A DNA stretch of 64,000 bases from Schistocerca nitens. Lineage: Eukaryota; Arthropoda; Insecta; Orthoptera; Acrididae. The translations under genes and the position numbers were made by a program. Under the pieces are notes generated by a model. It made no database searches. It was not told the origin of the DNA and saw nothing but the letters and a program-made list of their open reading frames with translations. The DNA lies in NCBI RefSeq assembly GCF_023898315.1, contig NC_064623.1:12847140-12911139 (forward strand), given 5' to 3'. Positions 10,462 through 20,950 of the stretch are shown here, piece by piece (positions within the stretch are counted from its first letter, which is position 1; each line of letters begins with the position of its first letter).

Positions 10462-11774
10462 ACGTCAAAAAACTTTTGCATCACTCCAGTTCCCAGAACT
10501 CCTGAAGATAGACGTTGACTGTGGATATTGTATCAAACACAGTCCCTTTGACTGTTCAGAGATGTCACTCAACCCGCCCAAAGATGGAAACAACTGTGCA
10601 TGAGCAGCGCCTATTAGACGGAGGGGGTCCGACAGTCGATCATTTCCAGTCATTCCACCAGGAAGGACGTAGACAGCTCATGTTGTCTGTAGTTCAACCG
10701 TGCCTAGACGGTCAACATCGCGTTTCGATCGAGTCCGCATTGTTACCTTGTGCCAAGAAAGACTCTCAACAAGGGAAGTGTCCAGGCGTCTCAGAGTGAA
10801 CCAAAGCGATGTTGTTCAGACATGGAGGAGGTACAGGGAGACAGGAACTGTGGATGAAATGCCTCGCTCAGGCCGCCCAAGGGCTACTACTGTAGTGGAT
10901 GGCCGCTATCTACGGATTATGGCTCGGAGGAACCCTGACAGCAACGCCAACAGGTTGAGTACTCCATTTCTTGCAGCCACAGGACGTCGAGTTACGACTC
11001 AAACTGTGCTCAATAGGCTGCGTGATGTGCAACTTCACTAACTACGGCCATAGCGAGGTCAATCTTTGCAACCACGACACCATGCAGTGCGGTACAGATG
11101 GGCCCAACAACATGCCAAATGGACCGCTCAGGATTGGCATCACGTTCTCTTCGCCGATGAGTGTCGCATATGCCTTGCAACAGACAATCGTCGGAGACGT
11201 GTGTGGAGGCAACCCGATCAGGCTGAACGCCTTAGACACACTGTTCAGCGAGTCCTGTTTTGTGGTGACATTATGTGGGCCCGACGTACGCCGCTGGTGG
11301 TCATGGAAGGAGCCGTAATGACTGTATGATACGTGAATGAATTTCCCCGACGGATAGCGCAACCATATCGGCAGCATATTGGCGAAACATTCGTCTTCAT
11401 GGAAGACAATTCGCGCCGCCATGGTGCACGTCTTGTAAATGAGTTCTTTCAGTATAACGACATCGCTCGACTAGAGTGGTCAGCATGTTCTCCAGACATG
11501 AACCCCATCGACCATGCCTGGGATAGGTTGGAAAGGGCTGTTTATGGAAGACGTGACCCACCAACCACTCTGGGGGATCTACGCCGAATCGCCGTTGAGG
11601 AGTCGGACAATCTGGACCTATAGGGCCTTGATGAACTTGTGGATAGTATGCCACTACGAATAGAGGCAAGCGTCAATGTAAGAGGACGTGCTACTGGATA
11701 TTAGAGGTTCCAGTGTGTACAGAAATCTGGATCACCACCGCTGAAGGTCTCGCTGTATGGTGGTACAACATGCA
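10462..11774 (+). mobile_element. Tc1-like element Tc1-B, 3'-truncated relic
   Basis: The left inverted repeat (CGTCAAAAAACTTTTGCATC) starts near 10462. Coding pieces follow. The DNA-binding region is 10700-11041 (TREVSRRLRVNQSDVVQTWR, then RSGRPRATT). The first catalytic Asp is in HHVLFADECRICL near 11140-11170. The Asn/Asp region FMEDNSRRHG is near 11395 and the catalytic-Glu region SPDMNPIDHAWDRL near 11490-11530; here Asp replaces the usual Glu (PID for PIE). Frameshifts near 11040 and 11330 also break it. The right inverted repeat is missing: the element runs into Tc1-A sequence at about 11774. A better-bounded copy is at 44.5-45.9 kb on the other strand. Confidence 0.85.
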
Positions 11775-12264
11775 GTGGTGTGGGGCGTGTGCAGTTGGAG
11801 TGATATGGGACCCCTGATACGTCTAGATACAGCTCTGACAGATGAGACGTACGTAGCTATCCCATCTGATCACCTGCATCCAGTTATGTCCAATTTGAAT
11901 TCCGACGGACTTGGGCAATTCCAGTAGAACAATGCGACACCCCACACGTCCCGAATTGCTACAGAGAGGCTTCAGGAACACTCTTCTGAGTTTAAACGTT
12001 TCCGCTGGCCACCAAACTCACCAGACACGAACAATGTTGAGCATAGCTGGGATGCGTTGCAACGCGCTTTTCAGAAGACATCTCCACCCCTCATACTCTT
12101 ATGGATTTATGGACAGCCCTAAAGGATTCATGATGGCAGTTTCCTCCAGAAGTACGTCAGACATTAGTCGAGTCAATGCCGCGTCGCGTTGCGTCACTTC
12201 TGCGTGGTCGCGGGGGCCCCAAACGATATTAGGCAGGCGTACCAGTTTCTGTGGCCCTTCAGTG
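11775..12264 (+). mobile_element. Tc1-A 3' fragment fused to Tc1-B
   Basis: Homology to Tc1-A begins inside its coding region at GTGTGGGGCGTGTGC (about 11778) and runs to the terminal repeat CCCTTCAGTG at 12264, followed by TA. The region encoding GQFQ and the end of the transposase is readable but broken by stops. The left junction lies where both families share ATGCAGTG/GTGTGG-like bases. This is a recombination or deletion join rather than an insertion edge. Confidence 0.8.
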
Positions 12265-13000
12265 TATGCTGTTCAAATCTGACGTCATTCTGATCATTGG
12301 TTCTCTTTCTACAGCGTTTTGAAACTGCAATTCTAATCCCTGCATACCTGTGGAAAAGACGGTGGGTAAAACGTTAGGAATGGGAGAGGGCTACACCGTG
12401 GCTCCCCCTACAGCTGGCTGGGTCAACCAGCTCAAAGGGCAAAGGGAGTGAGGCACATACGACTTCCAGTATAGGACGGTGCCCGTGTGCTACTGCACTC
12501 CGGTGTTGAGAGCAGTGTACGAGACGAGGACGTCCTCACCATACGAGTCACGCAAGGAACAAATAAAAGAAGGAAACGCGCAATGCGCACGCACTGGTCA
12601 CCGCTAGGATGACCTGGGTATTTATCTCACCGCAGCACACTTCAAGTGCGGGACCGGTGGGTGGTATACAGCCGTGCCCGCTCTCAGGGTTACGTAAGCA
12701 TTGCGGTGCTGGCTGCAGGCCGCTAAAGTGTTTTTCCCGTCGGAAGCTGCGGGCGACGGCGCGGTACTGACAAAACCAGTTGCTCCTTCTCCTCCACAGG
12801 AAACACCCACCTGGAGCGTCCGGTCCCCACTTCACGGAGTCACGTCACGGTTGAACTCCAGTCCCAGGTCAGACCGGATGAGCTGCTGGTTCCGTTGCAG
12901 CACACAGCGTGGCTTTTGGTATATTTCTCGGCCTGACGAAGGAAACACAAGACTTAATAGCTACTAACTCTTCACCCGCGACTTCGCCCACATTCATATG
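12265..13000. other. GC-rich segment, no gene recognised
   Basis: A minus-strand frame of 95 codons (12548-12835) and overlapping frames on both strands reflect GC-rich sequence without stops. None has a motif, signal peptide or splice context that convinces me. No inverted ends or poly(A) are visible. Confidence 0.3.
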
Positions 13001-13224
13001 CACTGAAGAGCCAAAGAAACTGATACACCTGCCTGATATGGTGTAGGGCCCCCGAGAGGACGCGGAATTGCCGAAACACAGCGTCGCATGGACTCGACTA
13101 ATATCTGAAGTAGTGCTGGAGGGAACTGACAGCATGAATCCTGCAGGGCTGTCCATAAATCCATAAGAGTACGAGGGGCTGGAGATCTCTTCAGAACAGC
13201 ACGTTTGCAAGACATCCCAGACAT

Positions 13225-13603
13225 AACTTTGAACATAATTGCTAAGGTTCAGTGACCGTGTCAGAATTATATTGTAACAAATAAGCCCTCGGTCACAAAT
13301 ATTAAGTCAAAATTGACCTGGTTTCGACGCTTGCAACCTCTGTTCACAGTACGAGCAGCCTTTAGAGGCTCGCCATCTGACAAGTGTTCATGACGTCGCC
13401 TTTCCGGCTGAGATCTTTTTTAATATGTGACTTGTAAGTACTGCAACCTTTCGAGTCAGTACAAACTAAAATTTTATTAATGTACTATATACCTAATGTT
13501 TTAGTACAGTTAGTCTAATTCTGAAGACGACGCTCATAGTAGCGTCGAAACCAGGTCAATTTTGACTTAATATTTGTGACCGAGGGCTTATTTGTTACAA
13601 TAT
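13225..13603 (+). mobile_element. Retroposed hairpin element with hammerhead-like motif
   Basis: A 379 bp insertion in Tc1-A is flanked by CATCCCAGAYAT on both sides (13213-13224 and 13604-13615; 11 of 12 bases identical). That is a target duplication far too long for a TA-targeting transposon. Its core carries perfect 63 bp inverted repeats at 13269-13331 and 13541-13603, around 209 bp of unique sequence. A 44 bp tail (13225-13268) precedes the left arm. It has no reading frame. The right arm contains the 3' half of a hammerhead-like motif. Structure and motif suggest a non-autonomous Penelope-type or retrozyme-like retroelement; this is inference. Confidence 0.7.
13512..13567 (+). ncRNA. 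Candidate hammerhead-type self-cleaving RNA motif
   Basis: All hammerhead parts occur in order. Stem I 5' strand is AGTC-T-AATT (13512-13520). The core CTGAAGA is 13521-13527, followed by one extra C. Stem II is GACGCT/AGCGTC, six perfect pairs with loop CATAGT (13529-13546). GAAA follows at 13547-13550. A minimal stem III is A-U and C-G around loop CAG, leading to the expected cleavage triplet GTC (13555-13557). The stem I 3' strand is AATT-TT-GACT (13558-13567), which pairs with the 5' strand as 4+4 bp around an internal loop. The unpaired C between the core and stem II is non-canonical. Cleavage is not shown. Confidence 0.55.
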
Positions 13604-14488
13604 CATCCCAGATATTCTCAATAATATTCATGTTTGGGGAGTTTGATGGCTAGCGGAGGTGTTTAAACTCACGAGAGTATTCTGGAGCCACTCTGTAGAA
13701 ACTCTGGACGTGTGGGGTGTCGCATTGTTCTGCTGGAATTGCCCTAGTCCGTCGGAATGCACAATGGACATGAATGGATGCAGGTGATCAGATGCTATGC
13801 TTACGTACGTGTCACCTGTCAGAGTCGAATCTAGACGTATTAGGGGTCCCATCTCACACCAACTGCACACGTCCCGCACCATTACAGAGCCTCCACCAGC
13901 TTAAACAGTCCCCTGCTGACATGCAGGGTCCATTGATCTATGAGGTTGACTCCATACCCGTACACGTCCGTCCGCTCGATCCAATTTGAAAGAGTCCCAT
14001 CCGATCAGTTAACATGTTTCCGTTCATCAACAGTCCAATGTCGACAAAGGCGAGGGGTAAGGCTTTGTGTCGTGCAGTCATTAACGGTACACGAGTGGGC
14101 TTTCGGCTCCGAAAGGCACTATCGATGACATTTCGTTGATTGGTTCGCACGGAGACACTTGTTGATGGCCCAGCATTGTAATGTGTGGCAATTTGCGGAA
14201 ATGTTGCTCTTCTGTCACGTTGAACGATTCTCTTCAGTCGTCGTTGGTCCCGTTCTTCCAGTTTGTTTTTCCGGCCGCAGCGATTTCGCAGAGTTGATGC
14301 TTCACCGGATTCCTGATATTCACTGTGCGAAAATCCCCACTTGATTCCTACCTCGAACATGCTGTGTCCCATCTTTCGTGTGCCGACTGTAACACAACGT
14401 TCAAATTCACTTGAACCTTGATAACCTGCCATTGTAGCAGCCGTAAGAGATCTTACAACAAGCCATCTGCGCCAGACACTTGTCGTCT

Positions 14489-14886
14489 GCCGGCAGCTGT
14501 GGCCGAGCGGTTCTAGGCGCTTCAATCCGGAACCGCGCTGCTGATACGGTCGCAGGTTCGAATCCTGCCTCCGGCATGGATATGTGTGATGTCCTTAGGT
14601 TAGTTAGGTTTAAGTACTTCTAAGTCTAGGGGATTGATGACCTCAGATGTTAAGTGGCTCTGAGCACTATGGGACTTAACATCTATCGTCATCAGTCCCC
14701 TATAACTTAGAACTACTTAAACCTAACTAACCTAAGGACATCACACACATCCATGCCCGAGACAGGATTCGAACCTGCGACCGTAGCGATCACGCGGTTC
14801 CAGATTGAAGCGCCTAGAACCGCACGGCCACACCGGCCGGCCAGATGTTCAGTCCCATAGTGCTTAGAGCCATCTGAACCATCTGA
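14489..14886 (+). mobile_element. tRNA-derived SINE (SINE1), interrupted by a second SINE1
   Basis: The SINE is flanked by an 11 bp duplication ACTTGTCGTCT (14478-14488 and 14887-14897). Its tRNA-like head has an A-box-like TGGCCGAGCGG and B-box GGTTCGAATCC (about 14500-14566). The body is TGTGATGTCCTTAGGTTAGT and the tail ...CATAGTGCTTAGAGCCATCTGAACC. A second, oppositely oriented SINE1 splits the tail. Confidence 0.92.
14656..14842 (-). mobile_element. SINE1 nested in SINE1
   Basis: The minus-strand copy runs from the tail (GGCTCTGAGCACTATGGG) to the head (GGCCGGTGTGGCC read on the minus strand). It is flanked by AGATGTTMAGT (14645-14655 and 14843-14853), a duplication of host-SINE sequence. 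B-box complement GGATTCGAACC is at about 14764. Confidence 0.92.
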
Positions 14887-15227
14887 ACTTGTCGTCTTCT
14901 ATAGGCGTTGCCGACATAAGCGCTGTAGTCGGCCTGTTTACACATCTCTGTATTTGACTACGCATGCCTATACCAGTTTCTTTGACGCTTCAGTGTATTT
15001 CACGTGTGCTTCATAGACATTTCTACACATATTTGTACACACATTTCATCCGTACCAGTGACGAACTTCGCCCTGCAGTTTCATCTGAATTCCTGAGTAA
15101 ACGTACAATTCTACCTGGATAAGAAATGAGCAAAAAGTAATCGACAGCCCTCCAACATTTTACGGTAATTCGCCTGTGAAAGCCGGGAAAAATACTACCA
15201 ATTTCATAAATTAACTAAACATACACT

Positions 15228-15470
15228 CCAGAATGAGATTTTCACTCTGCAGCGGAGTGTGCGCTGATATGAAACTTCCTGGCAGATTAAAACTGTGTGC
15301 CCGACAAGTTTGGAAGGTAGGAGACGAGATACTGGCAGAAGTAAAGCTGTGAGACCGGGCGTGAGTCGTGCTTCGGTAGCTCAGATGGTAGAGCACTTGC
15401 CCGCGAAAGGCCAAGGTCCCGAGTTCGAGTCTCGGTCGGGCACACAGTTTTAATCTGCCAGGAAGTTTTT
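15228..15470 (+). mobile_element. Retroposon with a tRNA-like domain and inverted arms
   Basis: The element is 243 bp with a 12 bp target duplication TAAACATACACT (15216-15227 and 15471-15482). A tRNA-like domain at about 15371-15443 has an A-box (TAGCTCAGATGG) and B-box (GAGTTCGAGTC); acceptor pairing is poor, so it is not a functional tRNA. About 30 bp arms, CTTCCTGGCAGATTAAAACT near 15277 and its complement near 15440-15466, are inverted around the domain. The right end is T-rich. It differs from the SINE1 and SINE2 families. Confidence 0.75.
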
Positions 15471-15487
15471 TAAACATACACTGTTTT

Positions 15488-16562
15488 TGCCTCGTTTCAG
15501 AAATTTTCTTATGGTTACTGCACAGCCTAGATTTCGGATTATAAATGCATTTTCAAGTACAGTACTGATTCCAGAGATGATAATGCAAAGATAAAGATGA
15601 TGATAAGGCAAATATAGTCATCCTTTCTATCCCTATGTCCCAAGAAGACTTTGACAAGGAACTTAATACAGTAAAAACAATAGTGACAAATAATGAATTT
15701 GACCCTAACATCATTGGCAAAATTCTAGGTAAAAAGATGAAGAAGCAAGCGCAGGTTCCTACTGTCCCCAATGAAAAACACAGAAAAGCTGGAAAAGAAA
15801 TTGTTCAGATTACCTTTTATAGAGAAAACGTCCAACAGGATAAGTAACATTTTGAAGTCAAAGGGTTTCTCTGTGGTTTTCTATGCCCCTCAGACAATAG
15901 GTAGTTGTTTGTTCAATGCAAACGGCAAACAACGAGCCATCACAAAAAGTTTGGTTCATAAGATCATTGGACAGACGGGGAGGTCAATCTGCACGACGCT
16001 TAAGGAATACCATAGAAGCTAGAGACTGAAGAAGCCTGATTCAGCCTCTGCCTTAACAAATACCGCAAATACATAATAGATCTACAAGTATCACACACAG
16101 AGGAAAAGGGGGATAAACTCGGCCAGTTAGAAATTTTAGAAATTAAAAAACAGATTGGTACAACCGCACACTTATTATTAAACGATCAAAACCAATTTAA
16201 TTAATCACCTCTTTTAGATGATATCACAACTCCGGGATAGAAGTAAAACTTTGGGCCTCAATCCATCAGTAGATAAAAAGTTCTTGGTTGATGCATAACT
16301 TTATTCCTAGGTATGTTTAGTCATGGTAGTGTAATTGCTGAATTGTGTATTCCATATGTAATTTGTCAAAAATGGTCATTGAAGTAATTTTGCGTTAAAC
16401 CAAGGATCGATACATTAAGCTGTTGAGATGACTATCTTTGCCTTATCATCATGTTTGTCTTTGCATTATCATCTTTGGAATCAGTACTCTGCTTGAAAAT
16501 GGGCTTATAACTGGAAACCTAAGTTGTGCAGTGACCATAATAAAATTTGTGAAACAATACAG
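15488..16562 (+). mobile_element. Penelope-like element relic with inverted ends
   Basis: Coding pieces match the C-terminal region of Penelope-like elements. ISNILKSKGFSVVFYAPQTI (about 15840-15900) and GSCLFNANGKQRAI are followed by HKIIGQTGRSICTTLKEY (about 15960-16014), which resembles the start of the GIY-YIG endonuclease (usual form YIGQTGRS...LKEH). KLGQLEILEIKKQI and LLLNDQNQFN follow near 16110-16200. The RT core is absent and stops occur. Ends at 15488-15621 and 16433-16562 are inverted copies of each other. Each contains TTGAAAATG...GAAAYC...TGTGCAGT.ACCATAA, a decayed form of the hammerhead-like signature. Confidence 0.7.
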
Positions 16563-17658
16563 AAAACAGTTTCTGTTTAGTTAATTTACAATGTTTCACC
16601 AAGAACCCACAGTTGATTCAACTAAAATAATTTTCATAAAATTTACGCAGCTGTAACTAAAAAACGCGCGAGGATGAAAATTGAAGGACACTAGGATTGT
16701 TTCTTGCTGAGCCTTTTGATAAACAATTAATTATATTAGCTCTGACGTTGACGTCATTACAGGTGTTTTGTCAAGAACCTAAATTACATTTTATATGCCT
16801 GTCCACACTTGGAATCTACACACTGGCTTAGGTGTTTGAAACTTTAAGTACACATTAACAACTTGTGTATCTAAAAAGTCGACTACGATCATCTTATTTC
16901 GGCCACGGATTTTTATTATAGAAATTTTTACATCTGATAATCAAAACTATAGTTATTTTTTATAATTAATCAGAATGTATTTTCCTTTCTGTTGATAGTA
17001 AAACAGCGCATGTAGTCCCCCTTCCTGCAAATGGTACCCTGAAAAACCCCAAAAAACTCTCATATCTTTGGCTGAAATATATTTTTTGTGCATAAAATAA
17101 AAGTCAGAAAACTTAATTCTCGGGAAACTCAATTCAAAGTTATATTTGATCTATAACTCGTCTCTGTTGTTCCTAATGCACTCCAGCTGCATAATTTTCC
17201 TGGTTTACATTTTCCTCATCTTCTATCTTCCTTCTTTTCTTTCCTCTTCCCTCTTAAGTTACCTCAGAGACCCACTGTTCAGCTTCCGCCACTCTAATGG
17301 AATCAGTTACCAACAGTGACTGTTTCATACTGAACCCAGAATATATTCGTAGCAACTATACAACTTCACACCTGCTAACTGTCCCACATTAAAACAAATT
17401 ACGTGCATAAAAATAAGTTTCGACAATTGCAAACTACAGGAAAGTTTATAAGGGAAACATTGCTCGAGAACCAAAGATATACAAGGGAAACATAAGAGCA
17501 TCGCAAAGCGTATCTTCAGTAGACTGTCAACTTGAAAAACAGTAAATTTAATCTAATGAGAACACTGACGTGTGGAAGCACCGGAAGGAAACATGGGTGT
17601 TCACGCAGATCGCGAGATCTTTAAGTAGATTTTAAAACAACTTCCTAATGTCCGAATA
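16563..17658. other. AT-rich DNA without a recognised feature
   Basis: About 1.1 kb with no reading frame longer than chance, no inverted ends and no SINE heads. A pyrimidine-rich patch (about 17200-17265) is the only compositional feature. Confidence 0.4.
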
Positions 17659-20600
17659 CCCCACCCCCATGAACCATGGACCATGGACCTTGCCGTGGGT
17701 GGGGAGGCTTGCGTGCCTCAGCGATACAGATAGCCGTACCGTAGGTGCAACCACAACGGAGGGGTATCTGTTGAGAGGCCAGACAAACATGTGATTCCTG
17801 AAGAGGGGCAGCAGCCTTTTCAGTAGTTGCAGGGGCAACAGTCTGGATGATTGACTGATCTGGCCTTGTAACACTAAACCAAAACGACCTTGCTGTACTG
17901 GTACTGAGAACGGCTGAAAGCAAGGGGAAACTACAGCCGTAAATTTTCCCGAGGGCATGCAGCTTTACTGTATGGTTAAATGATGATGGCGTCCTCTTGG
18001 GTAAAATATTCCGGAGGTAAAATAGTCCCCCATTCGGATCTCCGGGCGGTGACTACTCAAGAGGATGTCGTTATCAGGAGAAAGAAAACTGGCGTTCTAC
18101 GGATCGGAGCGTGGAATGTCAGATCCCTTAATCGGGCAGGTAGGTTAGAAACTTTAAAAAGGGAAACGGATAGGTTAAAGTTAGATATAGTGGGAATTAC
18201 TGAAGTTCGGTGGCAGGAGGAACAAGACTTTTCGTCAGGTGAATACAGGGTTATAAATACAAAATCAAATAGGGGTAATGCAGGAGTAGGTTTAATAATG
18301 AATAAAAAAATAGGAATACGGCTAAGCTACTACAAACAGCATAGTGAACGTATTATTGTAGCAAAGATAGATACGAAGCCCACGCCTACCACAGTAGTAC
18401 AAGTTTATATGCCGACTAGCTCAGCAGATGACTAAGAGATTGATGAAATGTATGATGAGATAAAAGAAATTATTCAGATAGTAAAGGGAGACGAAAATTT
18501 AATAGTCATTGGTGACTGAAATTCGATAGTAGGGAAAGGAAGAGAAGGAATCGTAGTAGGTGAATATGGAATGGGGGTAAGGAATGAAAGAGGAAGTCGC
18601 CTGGTAGAGTTTTGCACAGAGCATAACTTAGTCATAGCTAACACTTGGTTCAAGAATCATGAAATAAGGTTGTATACATGCAAGAACCCTGGAGATACTA
18701 GAAGGTTTCAGGTAGATTATATAATGGTAAGACAGAGATTTAGGAACCAGGTTTTAAATTGTAAGACATTTCCAGGGGCAGATGTGGACTCTGACCACAA
18801 TCTATTGGTTATGAACTGTAGATTAAAACTGAAGAAACTGCAAAAAGGTGGCAATTTAAGGAGATGGGACCTGTATAAACTGACTAAACCAAAGGTATTA
18901 CAGAGTTTCAGGGAAAGCATAAGGGAACAATTGACAGGAATGGGGGAAAGAAATACAGTAGAAGAAGAATGGGTAGCTTTGAGAGACGAAATAGTTAAGG
19001 CAGCAGAGGATCAAGTAGGTAAAAAGATGAGAGCTAGTAGAAATCCTTGGGTAACAGAAGAGATACTAAATTTAATTGATGAAAGGAGAAAATATAAAAA
19101 TGCAGTAAATGAAGCAGGCAAAAAGGAATTACAAACGTCTCAAAAATGAGATCGACAGGAAGTGCAAAATGGCTAAGCAGGCATGGCTAGAGGACAAATG
19201 TAAGGACGTAGAGGCTTATCTCACGAGGGGTAAGATAGATACTGACTACAGCAAAATTGAAGAGACCTTTATAGAAAAGAGAACCACATGCATGAATATC
19301 AAGAGCTCAGATGAAAACACAGTTCTAAGCAAAGAAGGGAAAGCAGAAAGGTGGAAGGAGTATATAGAGGGTCTATACAGGGTCGATGTTCTTGAGGACA
19401 ATATTATGAAAATGGAATAGGATGTAGATGAAGATGAAATGGGAAATGTGATACTGCTTGAAGAGTTTGACAGAGCACTGAAAGACCTAAGTCGAAATAA
19501 GGCCCCGGGATTAGAAAACATTCCATTAGAACTACTGACAGCCTTGGGAGAGCCAGTACTGACAAAACTCTACCATCTGGTGAGCAAAATGTATGAGACA
19601 GGCGAAATTGCATAAAACTTCAAGAAGAATATAATAATTCCAATCCCAAAGAAAGCAGGTGTTGACAGATGTGAAAATTACCGAACTGTCAGGTTAGTAA
19701 GTCACAGATGCAAAATACTAACGCGCTTTCTTTATAGACGAATGGAAAAACTGGTAGAAGCCGACCTCGGGGAAGATCAGTTTGGATTCCGTAAAAATAC
19801 TGCAACACGTGAGGCAATACTGACCCTATGACTTATCTTAGAAGAAAGATTAAGGAAAGACAAACCTACGTTTCTAGCATTTGTAGACTTAGAGAAAGCT
19901 TTTGACAATGTTGACTGGAATACTCTCTTTCAAAATCTGAAGGTGGCAGGGGTAAAATACAGGGAGCTAAAGGCTATTTACAATTTGTACAGAAGCCAGA
20001 TGGCAGTTATAAGAGTCGAGGGACATGAAAGCGAAGCAGTGGTTGGGAAGGGAGTGAGACAGGGTTGTAGCCTCTCCCCGATGCTATTCAATCTGTACAT
20101 TGAGCAAGCAGTAAAGGAAACAAAGAAAAGGTCGGAGTAGGTATTAAAATCCACGGAGAAGAAATAAAAACTTTGAGGTTCGCCGATGACATTGTAATTC
20201 TGTCAGAGCCAGCAAAGGATTTGGAAGAGCAGTTGAACGGAATGGATAGTGTCTTGAAAGGAGGGTATAAGATGAACATCAACAAAAGCAAAACTAGGAT
20301 AATGGAATGTAGTCTAATTAAGTCGGGTGATGCTGAGGGAATTAGATTAGGAAATGAGACACTTAAAGTAGTAAAGGAGTTTTGCTATTTGGGGAGCAAA
20401 ATAACATGATGGTCGAAGTAGAGAGGATATAAATTATGGCAAGGAAAGCGTTTCTGAAGAAGAGAAATTTGTTAACATCGAGTATAGATTTAAGTGTCAG
20501 GAAGTCGTTTCTGAAAGTATTTGCATAGAGTGTAGCCATATATGGAAGTGAAACATGGACGATAAATAGTTTGGACAGGAGGAGAATAGAAGCTTTCGAA

Positions 20601-20946
20601 ATGTGGTGCTACAGAAGAATGCTGAAGATTAGATGGGTAGATCACATAACTAATGAGGAGGTATTGAATAGAATTGGGGAGAAGAGGAGCTTGTGGCACA
20701 ACTTGACCAGAAGAAGGGATCGGTTGGTAGGACACGTTCTGAGGCATCAAGGGATCACCAATTTAGTATTGGAGGGCAGCGTGGAGGGTAAAAATCGTAG
20801 AGGGAGACCAAGAGATGAATACACTAAGCAGATTCAGAAGGATGTAGGTTGCAGTAAGTACTGGGAGATGAAGAAGCTTGCACAGGATAGAGTAGCATGG
20901 AGAGCTGCATAAACCAGTCTCAGGACTGAAGACCACAACAACAACA
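17659..20946 (+). mobile_element. RTE-clade LINE copy RTE-3, full length, decayed
   Basis: The copy starts in the same 5' leader as RTE-7 (CCATGAACCATGGACC at about 17669) and ends ACTGAAGACCACAACAACAAC. The endonuclease region starts at 17980 (ATGATGGCGTCC). GAWNVRSLNRAGR, EVRWQEEQDF and YMPTSSADD are present, but a TAA at 18433 and a TGA replacing the Trp of the MGDWN motif (18519) interrupt it. The frame resumes at 18571 (SDHNLLVMNC), then shifts near 19125. The RT part shows AFVDLEKAFDNVDW, VRQGCSLSP and LRFADDIVIL (20170-20200), and the C-terminal domain is 20571-20912. Five or more disabling changes make it inactive. Confidence 0.93.
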
Positions 20947-20950
20947 GTTC

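Larger units (their letters stand above)
13001..14995 (-). mobile_element. Tc1-A element, full span with two nested insertions
   Basis: Terminal repeats are at 13001 (CACTGAAGAGCCAAAGAAAC) and 14995 (complement ...GACGCTTCAGTG, followed by TA). Coding is on the minus strand. The N-terminus (TAATMAGYQGSSEFERCVTVGT) is near 14440-14370, EERDQRRLKRIVQRDRRATF near 14260-14200 and QFQQNNATPHTSRVSTEWLQ near 13740-13680 (normally QQDN; the second catalytic Asp has become Asn). A retroposed hairpin element (13225-13603) and a SINE pair (14489-14886) interrupt it. Frameshifts and the Asp loss make it dead. Removing both insertions gives about 1.2 kb, the same length as the copies at 25.6 and 56.7 kb. 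Confidence 0.88.

Noticed and set aside
12548-12835. 95-codon minus-strand frame as a gene
   Set aside because: Frames on both strands are equally long in this GC-rich stretch, and none has a motif.
13538-13603. TA-targeting MITE for the 63 bp inverted repeats
   Set aside because: The flanking duplication is 12 bp (CATCCCAGAYAT) and lies 44 bp outside the left arm, which does not fit a cut-and-paste element.
14500-14573. tRNA gene (A and B boxes present)
   Set aside because: It is the head of a SINE1 with target duplications and the usual SINE body. The same applies to the tRNA-like heads at 56.3, 60.6, 60.8 and 62.8 kb. The domain at 15371-15443 has poor acceptor pairing.
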